Assembly: GCA_023392475.1 (NCBI GenBank)
Contig: JAEVZA010000215.1
Span: 1 to 9,071, forward strand
Reading direction: 5' to 3'
DNA: 9,071 nucleotides
Source: Actinomycetes bacterium
Lineage (GTDB): Bacteria > Actinomycetota > Acidimicrobiia > Acidimicrobiales > Microtrichaceae
Each line of letters starts with the position of its first letter. Positions within the stretch are counted from its first letter, which is position 1. Under the pieces are notes generated by a model. The model was not told where the DNA came from. It did not search any database and worked only from the letters and a program-made list of their open reading frames with translations. Both the position numbers and the translations under genes were made by a program. Positions 1 through 5,761 of this stretch are shown here, piece after piece.

Positions 1-163
1 CGCCCGGACCCGTGGGCTGGGTCAGCCCGAGGAGCGCGGGCTGGTCACCCCCGAGGTCGACCAGCGTGGACGTGCCGTGCCGGCGCGCCGACAGGGCGGC
101 CAGCGCGGTGGCGACGACGCTGACGCCCGAGCCGCCCTTGACGGACCAGACGGTCGTGAGCAC
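1..163 (-). CDS. ParA/MinD/CpaE-like P-loop ATPase, N-terminal fragment (cut by window edge)
   Basis: Only the first 54 codons are inside the window; the gene runs off the left edge. Reading the minus strand from a GTG at 163 gives a protein beginning VLTTVWSVKGGSGVS, followed by a helix (VVATALAALSA) and a second strand TLVDLGGDQPALLGL. This is the start of a ParA/MinD-superfamily ATPase: a short beta strand, then a KGGxG P-loop at residues 9-15, then an Asp-bearing strand. Members position proteins or DNA; CpaE/TadZ-like members act in Flp pilus assembly and polar localisation. The P-loop reads KGGSGVS, so Val replaces the usual second Lys of KGGxGK(S/T), as happens in atypical CpaE/SSD-like proteins. 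GGGGAG lies 4 nt before the GTG. Upstream in this frame there is a TGA and no earlier ATG or GTG, which fixes the start. It lies 154 nt downstream of the sigma gene on the same strand. The superfamily is fairly secure; the role is inferred. Confidence 0.75.
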   Translation of the reverse strand, partial: MLTTVWSVKGGSGVSVVATALAALSARRHGTSTLVDLGGDQPALLGLTQPTGPG

Positions 164-244
164 GGCGCTCCCCGTGGTGCGACCGCCGTGGCGGTCGGTG
201 ACGGGGAAGCCGGGCGCACGGTACCGGGGCGCGGCTCGCCGGTC

Positions 245-270
245 ACCGGGGACCGCTCACCGGTCCCGGT
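245..270 (-). terminator. possible hairpin terminator after the sigma gene
   Basis: ACCGGGGACC at 245-254 can pair with GGTCCCGGT at 262-270 with one bulged base and a 7-nt loop. It lies about 50 nt after the sigma factor stop and before the ATPase start. There is no U tract. In such GC-rich sequence a stem of this size can arise by chance, so the call is weak. Confidence 0.3.
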
Positions 271-317
271 CCGGGACGATCGGCCCACACGGCGACCGTG
301 CCCGGCCGCCGCTGGGC

Positions 318-1256
318 TCAGACCGCCAGCAGGTCGCGCGCGCCGGCCTCGCTCGAGGGGTGGCGCAGCTTCGACATGGCCCTCGCCTCGATCTGGCGGA
401 TCCGCTCGCGGGTGAGGTGGAAGTGCTCGCCGACCTCCTCGAGCGTGCGCGGCTCGCCTCGGTCGAGCCCGTAGCGGAGGCGGAGGATCTCCCGCTCCCG
501 CTCGTCGAGGGGCGACAGGAGCCGGCCGACCTCGTCGCCGAGCATCGCGGCCGCCGCCGATTCGAACGGCGAGGCGGCGCCGCGGTCCTCGACCACGTCG
601 CCGAGCTCCGCGTCACCGTCCTCGCGCAGCGGCTCGGAGAGCGAGAGCGGGTCGGACGCGAACCGCAGCGCGTCCAGCACCTTCTCCTCGGGCAGCTCGA
701 GGTCGGTCGCCAGCTCCGACGTGGTGGCGGGGCGACCGAACTCGATCTCGAGCCGGGTGCGCGCCTTCTGGACCCGCGCCAGCGTGTCGCCCGCGTGGAC
801 GGGCAGCCGGATGGTCCGACCCGTGTTGGCGATGCCGCGGGTGATGGCCTGCCGGATCCACCACGTGGCGTACGTCGAGAACTTGAACCCCTTGCGCCAG
901 TCGAACTTCTCGACGGCGTGGATCAACCCGAGGTTGCCCTCCTGCACGAGGTCGAGCAGCGGCAGGCCCGAGGCCTGGTACTTCTTCGCGATCGACACCA
1001 CGAGGCGAAGGTTCGACTGCACGAAGGCGCGCTGCGCCTGGTCGCCGGCGCGCACGGTGCGGCGCAGCTCGCGCCGCCGGGCCGCGGAGAGGCCCCGGTC
1101 CACCTCGTCGAGCTCGCGCCGAGCGGCGACGCCGGCCTCGATGGCCTGGGCGAGCCGCACCTCGTCGTCCTTCGTCAACAGCTCGTAGCGGCCGATGTCG
1201 GTCAGGTACAGCCGGACGAGGTCCTCGTCCTCACGGTCCACCCGATCCTTGCTCAC
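318..1256 (-). CDS. RNA polymerase sigma-70 factor, RpoD/SigA-like without region 1.1 (group 2 type)
   Basis: This 312-aa protein directs RNA polymerase core to promoters. Region 1.2 lies at residues 11-42 (EDLVRLYLTDIGRYELLT). Region 2 spans 75-150, with the core-binding segment LLDLVQEGNLGLIHAVEKFD and the -10-reading helix FSTYATWWIRQAITRGIA. Region 3 covers about 151-230 (RLPVH...). Region 4 covers 240-300, with the -35-reading helix-turn-helix TLEEVGEHFHLTRERIRQIE at 271-290. The protein lacks the long acidic region 1.1 of a typical primary sigma factor, so a SigB/HrdB-paralogue (group 2) role is likelier, though a short primary factor is not excluded. An open frame extends upstream to 1388, but those residues are low-complexity Arg/Pro/Ala. 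The GTG at 1256 has AGAAGGGG just upstream and starts the conserved sequence (VSKDRVDRED), so I chose it. The long leader and candidate promoter are listed separately. The family is certain; its regulon is unknown. Confidence 0.95.
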   Translation of the reverse strand: MSKDRVDREDEDLVRLYLTDIGRYELLTKDDEVRLAQAIEAGVAARRELDEVDRGLSAARRRELRRTVRAGDQAQRAFVQSNLRLVVSIAKKYQASGLPLLDLVQEGNLGLIHAVEKFDWRKGFKFSTYATWWIRQAITRGIANTGRTIRLPVHAGDTLARVQKARTRLEIEFGRPATTSELATDLELPEEKVLDALRFASDPLSLSEPLREDGDAELGDVVEDRGAASPFESAAAAMLGDEVGRLLSPLDEREREILRLRYGLDRGEPRTLEEVGEHFHLTRERIRQIEARAMSKLRHPSSEAGARDLLAV

Positions 1257-1457
1257 GTGGCACACCCCTTCTCGATGCCGTCGTCGACGGCTCGCGCGGG
1301 TCGGTCCCACCCCGGTGGTCGGCCGGTCGTCGGCCGCTCGGGAGCAGGGGGCCGACGCGGCGCACCTCCATGGTACGGACGACGTCAACCCGCTGACCGG
1401 CCGGCCGCCGGTGGCGTCTGGGGGGTGGTCGCCGGCGGGCCCGGCGCTGGGCCGACC

Positions 1458-1469
1458 GGCACATGTGCC
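1458..1469. promoter_or_regulatory. perfect 12-bp palindrome at the predicted sigma-gene transcription start
   Basis: GGCACATGTGCC reads the same on both strands. It begins 4 nt downstream of the GCCGATGA element and so covers the expected start of transcription, which is where a repressor dimer often binds. No regulator is assigned. It could be chance, but a perfect 12-mer palindrome at this exact spot is uncommon. Confidence 0.4.
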
Positions 1470-1472
1470 CCC

Positions 1473-1502
1473 TCATCGGCAGGACGGCACCGAAAACCTG
1501 AG
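1473..1502 (-). promoter_or_regulatory. FliA/WhiG/SigD-like promoter for the sigma gene
   Basis: On the minus strand CTCAGG (1502-1497) is followed after 16 nt by GCCGATGA (1480-1473). The motility/sporulation sigma family (FliA, SigD, WhiG) reads a -10 element close to GCCGATAA and a -35 core of TAAA or, in some phyla, TCAAG, with about 15-16 nt between them. The -10 match is 7 of 8. It points towards the sigma-factor gene, with its start codon about 215 nt downstream. The bases CCCCTCA and TGAGGGG that enclose the motif are also complementary, so an RNA or DNA hairpin is an alternative reading. Confidence 0.45.
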
Positions 1503-1547
1503 GGGCTCGTCGCGTGATCCCCGACGCGCTGCCGCGGGACGTCCGGC

Positions 1548-2117
1548 TCAGGCGAGCCGGAGGCCGGTCGCGCCCGCCAGCGCGTCCGGCGTCCCGAACG
1601 CCCTTCGGATCGCGTCGGGCGCGGTGCCGCCCGGCGAGACGTCCACCCGGACCTCGGCGACGGCCGTCGCGTCCGCGAGGAGGTCCGCCTCCACGAGCGG
1701 GAGCCACCGCTGCAGCGGCGCGTCGGCGACGGGGGTGAGCCGCGCCCCGAGGCCGCGGTACGCGCCGAGCAGGCAGGGCACGACCACGTCCAGGAGCCCG
1801 GCCAGCCGCCCGCCCGTGCCCGCCGTCGCGGCGAGCGACTCGAGACCCACGCGGACGTCGTCGGAGGGCGACGCCACCAGCTCGTCACGGGGCAGCTCGC
1901 GCAGCCGGGGCAGCCGGTCGACCAGGGTCGCGGCGCGCCACGCGTGGTGCAGCGCCTGGCGGTCGAGGGCCACCGCCGCCGCCGGCTCCGGCGTGTCGAG
2001 GACCCACGCGCCGACCACGGCGTGCAGCTGCTGCTCGGTCCAGGCGAGGTGGCCGAGGAGGCGCGCGCCGCGCCGCAGCTCGATCGGCCCCTCGCTCATC
2101 GACCACTCGTCAGCCAC
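1548..2117 (-). CDS. uncharacterised all-helical protein, possibly ferritin-like fold
   Basis: This 189-aa soluble protein has no signal peptide or membrane span. It begins MADEWSMSEGPIEL and has a run of amphipathic helices: residues 12-40 (RRGARLLGHLAWTEQQLHAV), 46-70 (containing ALHHAWRAA), 88-125 (GRLAGLLDVVVPCLLGAYR) and 133-157 (APLQRWLPLVEADLLADATA). The pattern of paired helices with W-E and HHAW resembles actinobacterial hypothetical proteins with a ferritin-like four-helix fold, as I remember them. I do not see a clean pair of ExxH iron-binding motifs, so iron or oxidase activity should not be assumed. The GTG at 2117 was chosen because GGGGAG sits 6 nt upstream; an in-frame ATG at 2099 lacks a site. 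A TATGAT -10-like box lies at 2152-2147. It is divergent from the MarR gene, which may regulate it. The C-terminal tail (160-189) is Gly/Ala-rich. The gene is likely real; its function is unknown. Confidence 0.72.
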   Translation of the reverse strand: MADEWSMSEGPIELRRGARLLGHLAWTEQQLHAVVGAWVLDTPEPAAAVALDRQALHHAWRAATLVDRLPRLRELPRDELVASPSDDVRVGLESLAATAGTGGRLAGLLDVVVPCLLGAYRGLGARLTPVADAPLQRWLPLVEADLLADATAVAEVRVDVSPGGTAPDAIRRAFGTPDALAGATGLRLA

Positions 2118-2146
2118 TCCGCGCTCCCCGACGGTCCCGGCGCCGG

Positions 2147-2152
2147 ATCATA
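2147..2152 (-). promoter_or_regulatory. -10-like box TATGAT for the ferritin-like gene
   Basis: On the minus strand TATGAT matches the TATAAT consensus at 5 of 6 positions, in a very GC-rich stretch, 29 nt before the GTG start. It would give a leader of about 20 nt carrying the GGGGAG site. No good TTGAC-type -35 is seen at 17-18 nt. Confidence 0.45.
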
Positions 2153-2223
2153 CGCAGCCACCCGGCCGGGTCCGGCAGGAACACGCGGCGCCGACGCGGT
2201 GTTGTGCGGACGGTCACCCCGGC

Positions 2224-2278
2224 GGCGGCAGGTCCCGCGCGGCGCGGGTGGCGGCAGGTGCACCGGCGGGTCCGCCGG
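2224..2278. repeat. direct and inverted repeats in the MarR-side intergenic region
   Basis: GGCGGCAGGT occurs at 2224-2233 and again at 2250-2259, 26 bp apart. Between the copies lies the inverted repeat CCCGCG-cgg-CGCGGG (2234-2248). A second inverted repeat, CCGGCGG-gt-CCGCCGG (2263-2278), ends 32 nt before the MarR start. MarR proteins bind short inverted repeats in their own promoters, so these are candidate operators. High GC raises the chance of accidental repeats. Confidence 0.35.
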
Positions 2279-2310
2279 ACGAGACGTGTGAGAGACGGAC
2301 GGGTGGGCAG

Positions 2311-2751
2311 ATGACGTTGGACCCCGCAGAGCGAGCGGCGTGGCAGACGCTCCTCGCCGCCCACACCCGCGTCGTCGCGGAGCTGGACACGCAGCTCGTG
2401 TCGACGTGCGACATGACGCTCGCGGAGTTCGAGGTGCTGGACCGCCTCGCCGCGGACGGGCCCGACGAGCGGGTGCGCATGCACGAGCTGGCCGAGCGGG
2501 CGCGGCTGTCGCCGTCGGGGCTGACGCGGAGGTTCGACTCGCTGGTGAAGCGGGGCTGGGCCGTCCGGGAGCGCTGCGACGACGACCGGCGCGGCGTCTA
2601 CGCGCGGATCACCACCGTCGGCCTGGCCGAGCTCGACGTCGCCCGGCCCGTCCACGACCGCGCCGTGGCGGACCACGTCTTCCAGTGGCTCGAGCCCGAC
2701 GACGTCGACCGGCTGCGGTCGATGCTGGCCCGGGTGGCCTCCGGCGCCTGA
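2311..2751 (+). CDS. MarR-family transcriptional regulator
   Basis: This 146-aa DNA-binding protein has the full MarR layout. An N-terminal dimerisation helix lies at residues 5-30 (AERAAWQTLLAAHTRVVAEL). Then comes MTLAEFEVLDRLAADG (35-50), the winged helix-turn-helix at about 55-82 (MHELAERARLSPSGLTRRFD and SLVKRGWAVRE), the wing with the signature DDDRRGVYARIT (90-101) and a C-terminal dimerisation helix (117-146). MarR dimers usually repress nearby genes and release DNA on binding small aromatic ligands or on oxidation. Cys33 and Cys89 are present, but nothing shows that they are redox sensors. The ATG at 2311 is preceded by a poor GGGTGGG site; it gives the normal family length and N-terminus. 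Divergent from the ferritin-like gene and convergent with nadE, it most plausibly controls itself and the divergent gene. Family assignment is firm; ligand and targets are unknown. Confidence 0.92.
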   Translation: MTLDPAERAAWQTLLAAHTRVVAELDTQLVSTCDMTLAEFEVLDRLAADGPDERVRMHELAERARLSPSGLTRRFDSLVKRGWAVRERCDDDRRGVYARITTVGLAELDVARPVHDRAVADHVFQWLEPDDVDRLRSMLARVASGA

Positions 2752-2764
2752 GCGCCCCGCTCAG
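2748..2764. terminator. compact palindrome containing both convergent stop codons
   Basis: CTGAGCG-ccc-CGCTCAG is a perfect 7-bp stem with a 3-nt loop. It includes the TGA of the MarR gene (2749-2751) and the stop of nadE on the other strand (2761-2763). It could act as a short bidirectional hairpin for the two converging transcripts. There is no U tract on either side, so termination is only suggested. Confidence 0.4.
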
Positions 2765-4482
2765 CCGCGGGCGGCGTTCGTGATCGGGAGCCGCCGGTCG
2801 CGGCCGAACGCCTTCTCCGAGATCCTGATGCCCGGCGGCGACTGCCGGCGCTTGTACTCGGCCAGGTCCACGAGCCGTGCGATGCGGCGCACGAGCTGCT
2901 CGTCGTGGCCGGCCTCGACGAGGTCCTCGACCGTGAGGTCGCCGTCGACGTACGCCTCGATGAGCGGGTCCAGCACCTCGTACGGCGGGAGGCTCTGGTC
3001 GTCGCGCTGGTCCGGCCGCAGCTCGGCGGACGGCGCCTTCTCGAGGATCGAGGTGGGGATCAGGTCCGTGCCCGCCGTCCGGTTGCGCCAGCGGCACAGC
3101 TCGTACACGAGCAGCTTGGGCACGTCCTTGATCACGGCGAGGCCGCCGGCCGAGTCGCCGTACAGCGTCGAGTAGCCGACGGCCGTCTCGCTCTTGTTGC
3201 CGGTGGTGAGCACCAGCCACCCGAACTTGTTGGACAGCGCCATGAGGAGCACGCCGCGGATGCGCGACTGGAGGTTCTCCTCGGTGAGGTCGGGCTCGTG
3301 GCCCTCGAACGACGGGGCGAGCATGTCGAGCAGCGCCCGGTGCGCGGGCTCGATCGCGATCGTCCGGGCGTCCACCCCGAGGTGGCCGGCGAGCACCTCC
3401 GCGTCGGTGACCGAGTGGTCGCTCGAGTAGCGCGACGGCATGAGCACCACGTGCACGTGCGCGGCACCGAGCGCGTCGGTGGCCACCGCGGCGACGAGCG
3501 CCGAGTCGACGCCCCCCGACAGGCCGAGCACCACGTCGGTGAAGCCGTTCTTGGCCACGTAGTCGCGGGTGCCGAGCACGAGCGCGGCCCACACCTCGGC
3601 CGGCCCGCCGGCGACCGGCTCGATCACCGGGTGGTCGAGCGCGGCGCGGTCGGGAGCGGCGTCGCTGACGTCGAGCACCCGCTTGGTGACGCGGCGGCCG
3701 AGGTCGACCTCGACGTCGACGACCGGCTCGGCCTCCACGAACCTCGGCGCCCGGGCGACGGGGCCGTGCGGGCCGACCACGACGGAGCCGCCGTCGAAGA
3801 CGAGCTCGTCCTGGCCGCCGACGAGGTTGAGGTAGGCGATCGGCACGCCCGCCTCCGCCACCCGCTCGGCGAGCATGTGCTCGCGCACCACCTGCTTGCC
3901 GGCGTGGAACGGCGAGGCGTTCACGTTCAGCACGATCGACGCGCCGCCCTCTGCGGCCCGCACGGCGGGGCCGCCCTTCACCCACACGTCCTCGCAGACG
4001 GTCACCGCGCACACCACGCCGCCGATGCGGAACAGCGGCTGGTCCTCGGGGCCGGGGTCGAAGTAGCGCCGCTCGTCGAACACGCCGTAGTTGGGCAGGG
4101 CCTGCTTGTGGTGGCTGTCGACCACCCGGCCGCGGTGCAGCACCGCGGCGGCGTTCCACGGCCCGTCCGTGGCGTCGTGCGGGTCGGCGCCGGTGTGGCG
4201 CCGGCCGTCGACGAAGCCCACCACGGCCGCGCAGTGCCCGGTGACGCGGGTGGCGAGGGCGTGCAGCGCCTCGTGCCCGTCCTCGACGAACCCCGGCTTC
4301 AGCAGCAGGTCCTCGGGCGGGTAGCCCGACACCGCGAGCTCGGGGAAGAGCGCGACGTCCGCGCCGGCGGCCTCGGCGCGGTCGTACGCGCGGGCCATCG
4401 CCTCGACGTTGGTGGCGAGCCCGCCGACCACGAGGTCCAGCTGGCAGAGGGCGACGCGGAGGACGCCGGGGGAGGTCGTCAC
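2761..4482 (-). CDS. nadE: glutamine-dependent NAD+ synthetase
   Basis: It catalyses the last step of NAD+ synthesis: ATP-dependent amidation of deamido-NAD+ with ammonia channelled from glutamine. The product is 573 aa, close to the Thermotoga-type enzyme and shorter than mycobacterial NadE. The N-terminal nitrilase-type glutaminase (about 6-260) carries the Glu-Lys-Cys triad: Glu48 in LFPELAVSGYPPEDLL, Lys126 in HHKQALPNYGVFDERRYF and Cys163 in CAVTVCEDVW. The C-terminal synthetase has the ATP-pyrophosphatase P-loop LGLSGGVDSALV (SGGVDS at 322-327), TTGNKSETAVGYSTLYGD at about 426-443 and the tail EYKRRQSPPGIRISEKAFGR. Two in-frame GTGs compete, at 4500 and 4482; neither has a ribosome site. 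A TACCAT -10-like box lies inside the longer version, 7 nt before the GTG at 4482, so I chose 4482 as a leaderless start. It converges on the MarR gene and lies downstream of glnII on the same strand, separated by a strong hairpin. Its glutamine use fits the neighbouring genes. Confidence 0.96.
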   Translation of the reverse strand: MTTSPGVLRVALCQLDLVVGGLATNVEAMARAYDRAEAAGADVALFPELAVSGYPPEDLLLKPGFVEDGHEALHALATRVTGHCAAVVGFVDGRRHTGADPHDATDGPWNAAAVLHRGRVVDSHHKQALPNYGVFDERRYFDPGPEDQPLFRIGGVVCAVTVCEDVWVKGGPAVRAAEGGASIVLNVNASPFHAGKQVVREHMLAERVAEAGVPIAYLNLVGGQDELVFDGGSVVVGPHGPVARAPRFVEAEPVVDVEVDLGRRVTKRVLDVSDAAPDRAALDHPVIEPVAGGPAEVWAALVLGTRDYVAKNGFTDVVLGLSGGVDSALVAAVATDALGAAHVHVVLMPSRYSSDHSVTDAEVLAGHLGVDARTIAIEPAHRALLDMLAPSFEGHEPDLTEENLQSRIRGVLLMALSNKFGWLVLTTGNKSETAVGYSTLYGDSAGGLAVIKDVPKLLVYELCRWRNRTAGTDLIPTSILEKAPSAELRPDQRDDQSLPPYEVLDPLIEAYVDGDLTVEDLVEAGHDEQLVRRIARLVDLAEYKRRQSPPGIRISEKAFGRDRRLPITNAARG

Positions 4483-4489
4483 ACCGGCG

Positions 4490-4495
4490 ATGGTA
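4490..4495 (-). promoter_or_regulatory. nadE: -10-like box TACCAT for leaderless nadE
   Basis: TACCAT fits the actinobacterial TAnnnT pattern and is followed after exactly 7 nt by the GTG at 4482. That spacing places the transcription start on the start codon. No clear -35 element is visible. Confidence 0.4.
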
Positions 4496-4554
4496 CCCAC
4501 GGCGTCACGGCGCCCCCGGCCGCGTCCGCGTCGCGACCGTGGCCGGGGCGCGGC

Positions 4555-4583
4555 ACGGGGGCCCGGTGCGACCGGGCCCCCGT
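4555..4583 (-). terminator. perfect 13-bp hairpin downstream of glnII
   Basis: ACGGGGGCCCGGT (4555-4567) and ACCGGGCCCCCGT (4571-4583) are exact reverse complements with a 3-nt GCG loop. It lies 44 nt after the glnII stop and 72 nt before the nadE start. It has no U tract, which is common for high-GC actinobacterial terminators. It should isolate nadE from glnII transcription. Confidence 0.75.
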
Positions 4584-4601
4584 TCGTGCCGTCCGTCGAG
4601 G

Positions 4602-4616
4602 CGGGGCGACGCCCCG
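4602..4616 (-). terminator. small hairpin just after the glnII stop
   Basis: CGGGGC-gac-GCCCCG forms a 6-bp stem with a 3-nt loop, 10 nt after the glnII stop and before the large hairpin. It may contribute to termination or mRNA 3'-end stability. Weak on its own. Confidence 0.3.
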
Positions 4617-4626
4617 GCGGGGTGCT

Positions 4627-5646
4627 TCAGCCCGGCTCGATCGCCGAGCAGACCGTGTTCGTGATGAGTCGGGTCACCACGTACGGGTCGATGTTCGCGT
4701 TCGGGCGACGGTCCTCGATGTAGCCCTTGCCGTCCTGCGCCACCTGCCACGGGATGCGGATCGAGGCGCCGCGGTCGGACACGCCGTAGCGGAACTCGCT
4801 GTGGTGCGCCGTCTCGTGGAGGCCGGTGAGGCGCTCCTCGTAGCCGTGGCCGTAGCCGGCGAGGTGCTCCTCGACCTTGCCCGGGCCGCCCATGGCCTCG
4901 CACGCCGCGATGATCGCGTCGTACTCCTCGCGCATGCGGTTGGTCGAGAAGTTCGTGTGGCAGCCGGCGCCGTTCCAGTCGCCCTTGATCGGCTTGGCCG
5001 AGATCGAGGCGTTGACGCCGAAGTCCTCGGCGACCCGGTACAGCAGGTAGCGGGCCATCCACAGCTCGTCGGCCACCGTCACCGTGCCGGACGGGCCCAC
5101 CTGGAACTCCCACTGGCCGAGCATGACCTCGGCGTTCGTGCCGGAGATGTTGATGCCGGCCTCGATGCAGGCGGTGGTGTGGGCCTCGACGATCTCACGA
5201 CCGGCGATCTCCACGGCGCCGACGCCGCAGTAGTACGGGCCCTGCGGCGCCGGGTAGTAGTAGCCCTCGGCGGGCCAGCCGAGGGGGCGGCCCTCCTTGA
5301 AGAAGGTGTACTCCTGCTCGATGCCGAACAGCGGGTCGTGGGCGGCGAACTTGTCGGCCACCTCGACGCACGCCGCACGGGTGTTCGTGGGGTGCGGCGC
5401 CATCGTCTCCGGCAGCAGCACCTCGCACAGCACGAGGATGTCGTTGCCGCCCCGGATGGGGTCGGGCACCGTGTAGACGGGGTTCAGGACGCAGTCGGAG
5501 TTCGACCCCGGTGCCTGGTTCGTCGACGAGCCGTCGAAGCCCCAGATGCCGGGCTCGGCACCGTCGGCCAGGATCTTCGTCTTGGATCGCATCAACGGGG
5601 TCGGCTCGGTCCCGTCGATCCAGATGTACTCAGCCCGATACGCCAC
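4627..5646 (-). CDS. glnII: glutamine synthetase type II (GSII, eukaryotic-type)
   Basis: This 339-aa enzyme makes glutamine from glutamate, ammonia and ATP. Length and sequence are those of GSII, the short decameric form shared by eukaryotes and some bacteria (Streptomyces, Frankia, rhizobia). They are not those of the roughly 440-470-aa GSI. The protein opens with AYRAEYIWIDGTEPTPLMR (residues 2-20), then the beta-grasp segment GIWGFDGSSTNQAPGSNSD (33-51). Catalytic and metal-binding motifs follow: GIEQEYTFF (108-116), NAEVMLGQWEFQVGP (171-185), GDWNGAGCHTNFST (222-235), RGASIRIP (292-299) and EDRRPNANIDPY (311-322). GSII is not adenylylated and is usually controlled by transcription, in actinomycetes by GlnR. 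The start is a GTG with GAAGGA 10 nt upstream. It is divergent from glnA2-glnR and shares with them the intergenic region carrying GlnR-like boxes, which supports control by nitrogen supply. No key residue appears to be missing. Confidence 0.97.
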   Translation of the reverse strand: MAYRAEYIWIDGTEPTPLMRSKTKILADGAEPGIWGFDGSSTNQAPGSNSDCVLNPVYTVPDPIRGGNDILVLCEVLLPETMAPHPTNTRAACVEVADKFAAHDPLFGIEQEYTFFKEGRPLGWPAEGYYYPAPQGPYYCGVGAVEIAGREIVEAHTTACIEAGINISGTNAEVMLGQWEFQVGPSGTVTVADELWMARYLLYRVAEDFGVNASISAKPIKGDWNGAGCHTNFSTNRMREEYDAIIAACEAMGGPGKVEEHLAGYGHGYEERLTGLHETAHHSEFRYGVSDRGASIRIPWQVAQDGKGYIEDRRPNANIDPYVVTRLITNTVCSAIEPG

Positions 5647-5692
5647 TGATCACCAATCCTTCGGTCATGGGACGCACCGGCGGTGCGGCCCC

Positions 5693-5725
5693 GGGTTCGT
5701 ACGCTTCCACGGTCCGGCCGAACCC
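5693..5725. repeat. inverted repeat overlapping the likely glnII promoter
   Basis: GGGTTCG (5693-5699) and CGAACCC (5719-5725) are exact reverse complements separated by 19 nt. On the minus strand the arms coincide with a poor -35 (GGTTCG) and -10 (TACGAA) at 17-nt spacing. It may be an operator or only a coincidental feature of the promoter. Confidence 0.3.
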
Positions 5726-5761
5726 ACCAGCCGTGACGGGACGGCAGGTTGGTCGACGGCC

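Larger units (their letters stand above)
1257..1547. other. 291-bp non-coding leader between sigma gene and ferritin-like gene
   Basis: I see no convincing gene on either strand here. The frames that remain open encode only Arg/Pro-rich runs. Read towards the sigma gene, it contains a FliA-like motif (1473-1502), a 12-bp palindrome (1458-1469) and a TACCAT -10-like hexamer at 1370-1375 without a good -35 at the right distance. If transcription begins near 1463, the sigma mRNA has a leader of about 200 nt. Confidence 0.5.

Noticed and set aside
1360..1400. TTGACG on the minus strand near 1390 as a -35 element for the sigma gene with TACCAT (1370-1375) as -10
   Set aside because: Only about 8 nt separate the two hexamers, far short of the usual 16-19, so they cannot form one promoter.
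12..1517. A 501-codon plus-strand frame opposite the sigma factor
   Set aside because: It mirrors the sigma gene codon by codon, with Arg/Gly/Pro/Leu-rich sequence and no recognisable motif.
2905..5649. A 914-codon open frame on the plus strand across nadE and glnII, rich in Arg, Val, His, Asp and Gly
   Set aside because: It runs antisense to two unmistakable enzymes. High third-position GC leaves the antisense frame free of stops; the composition is that of a shadow frame and no domain is visible.
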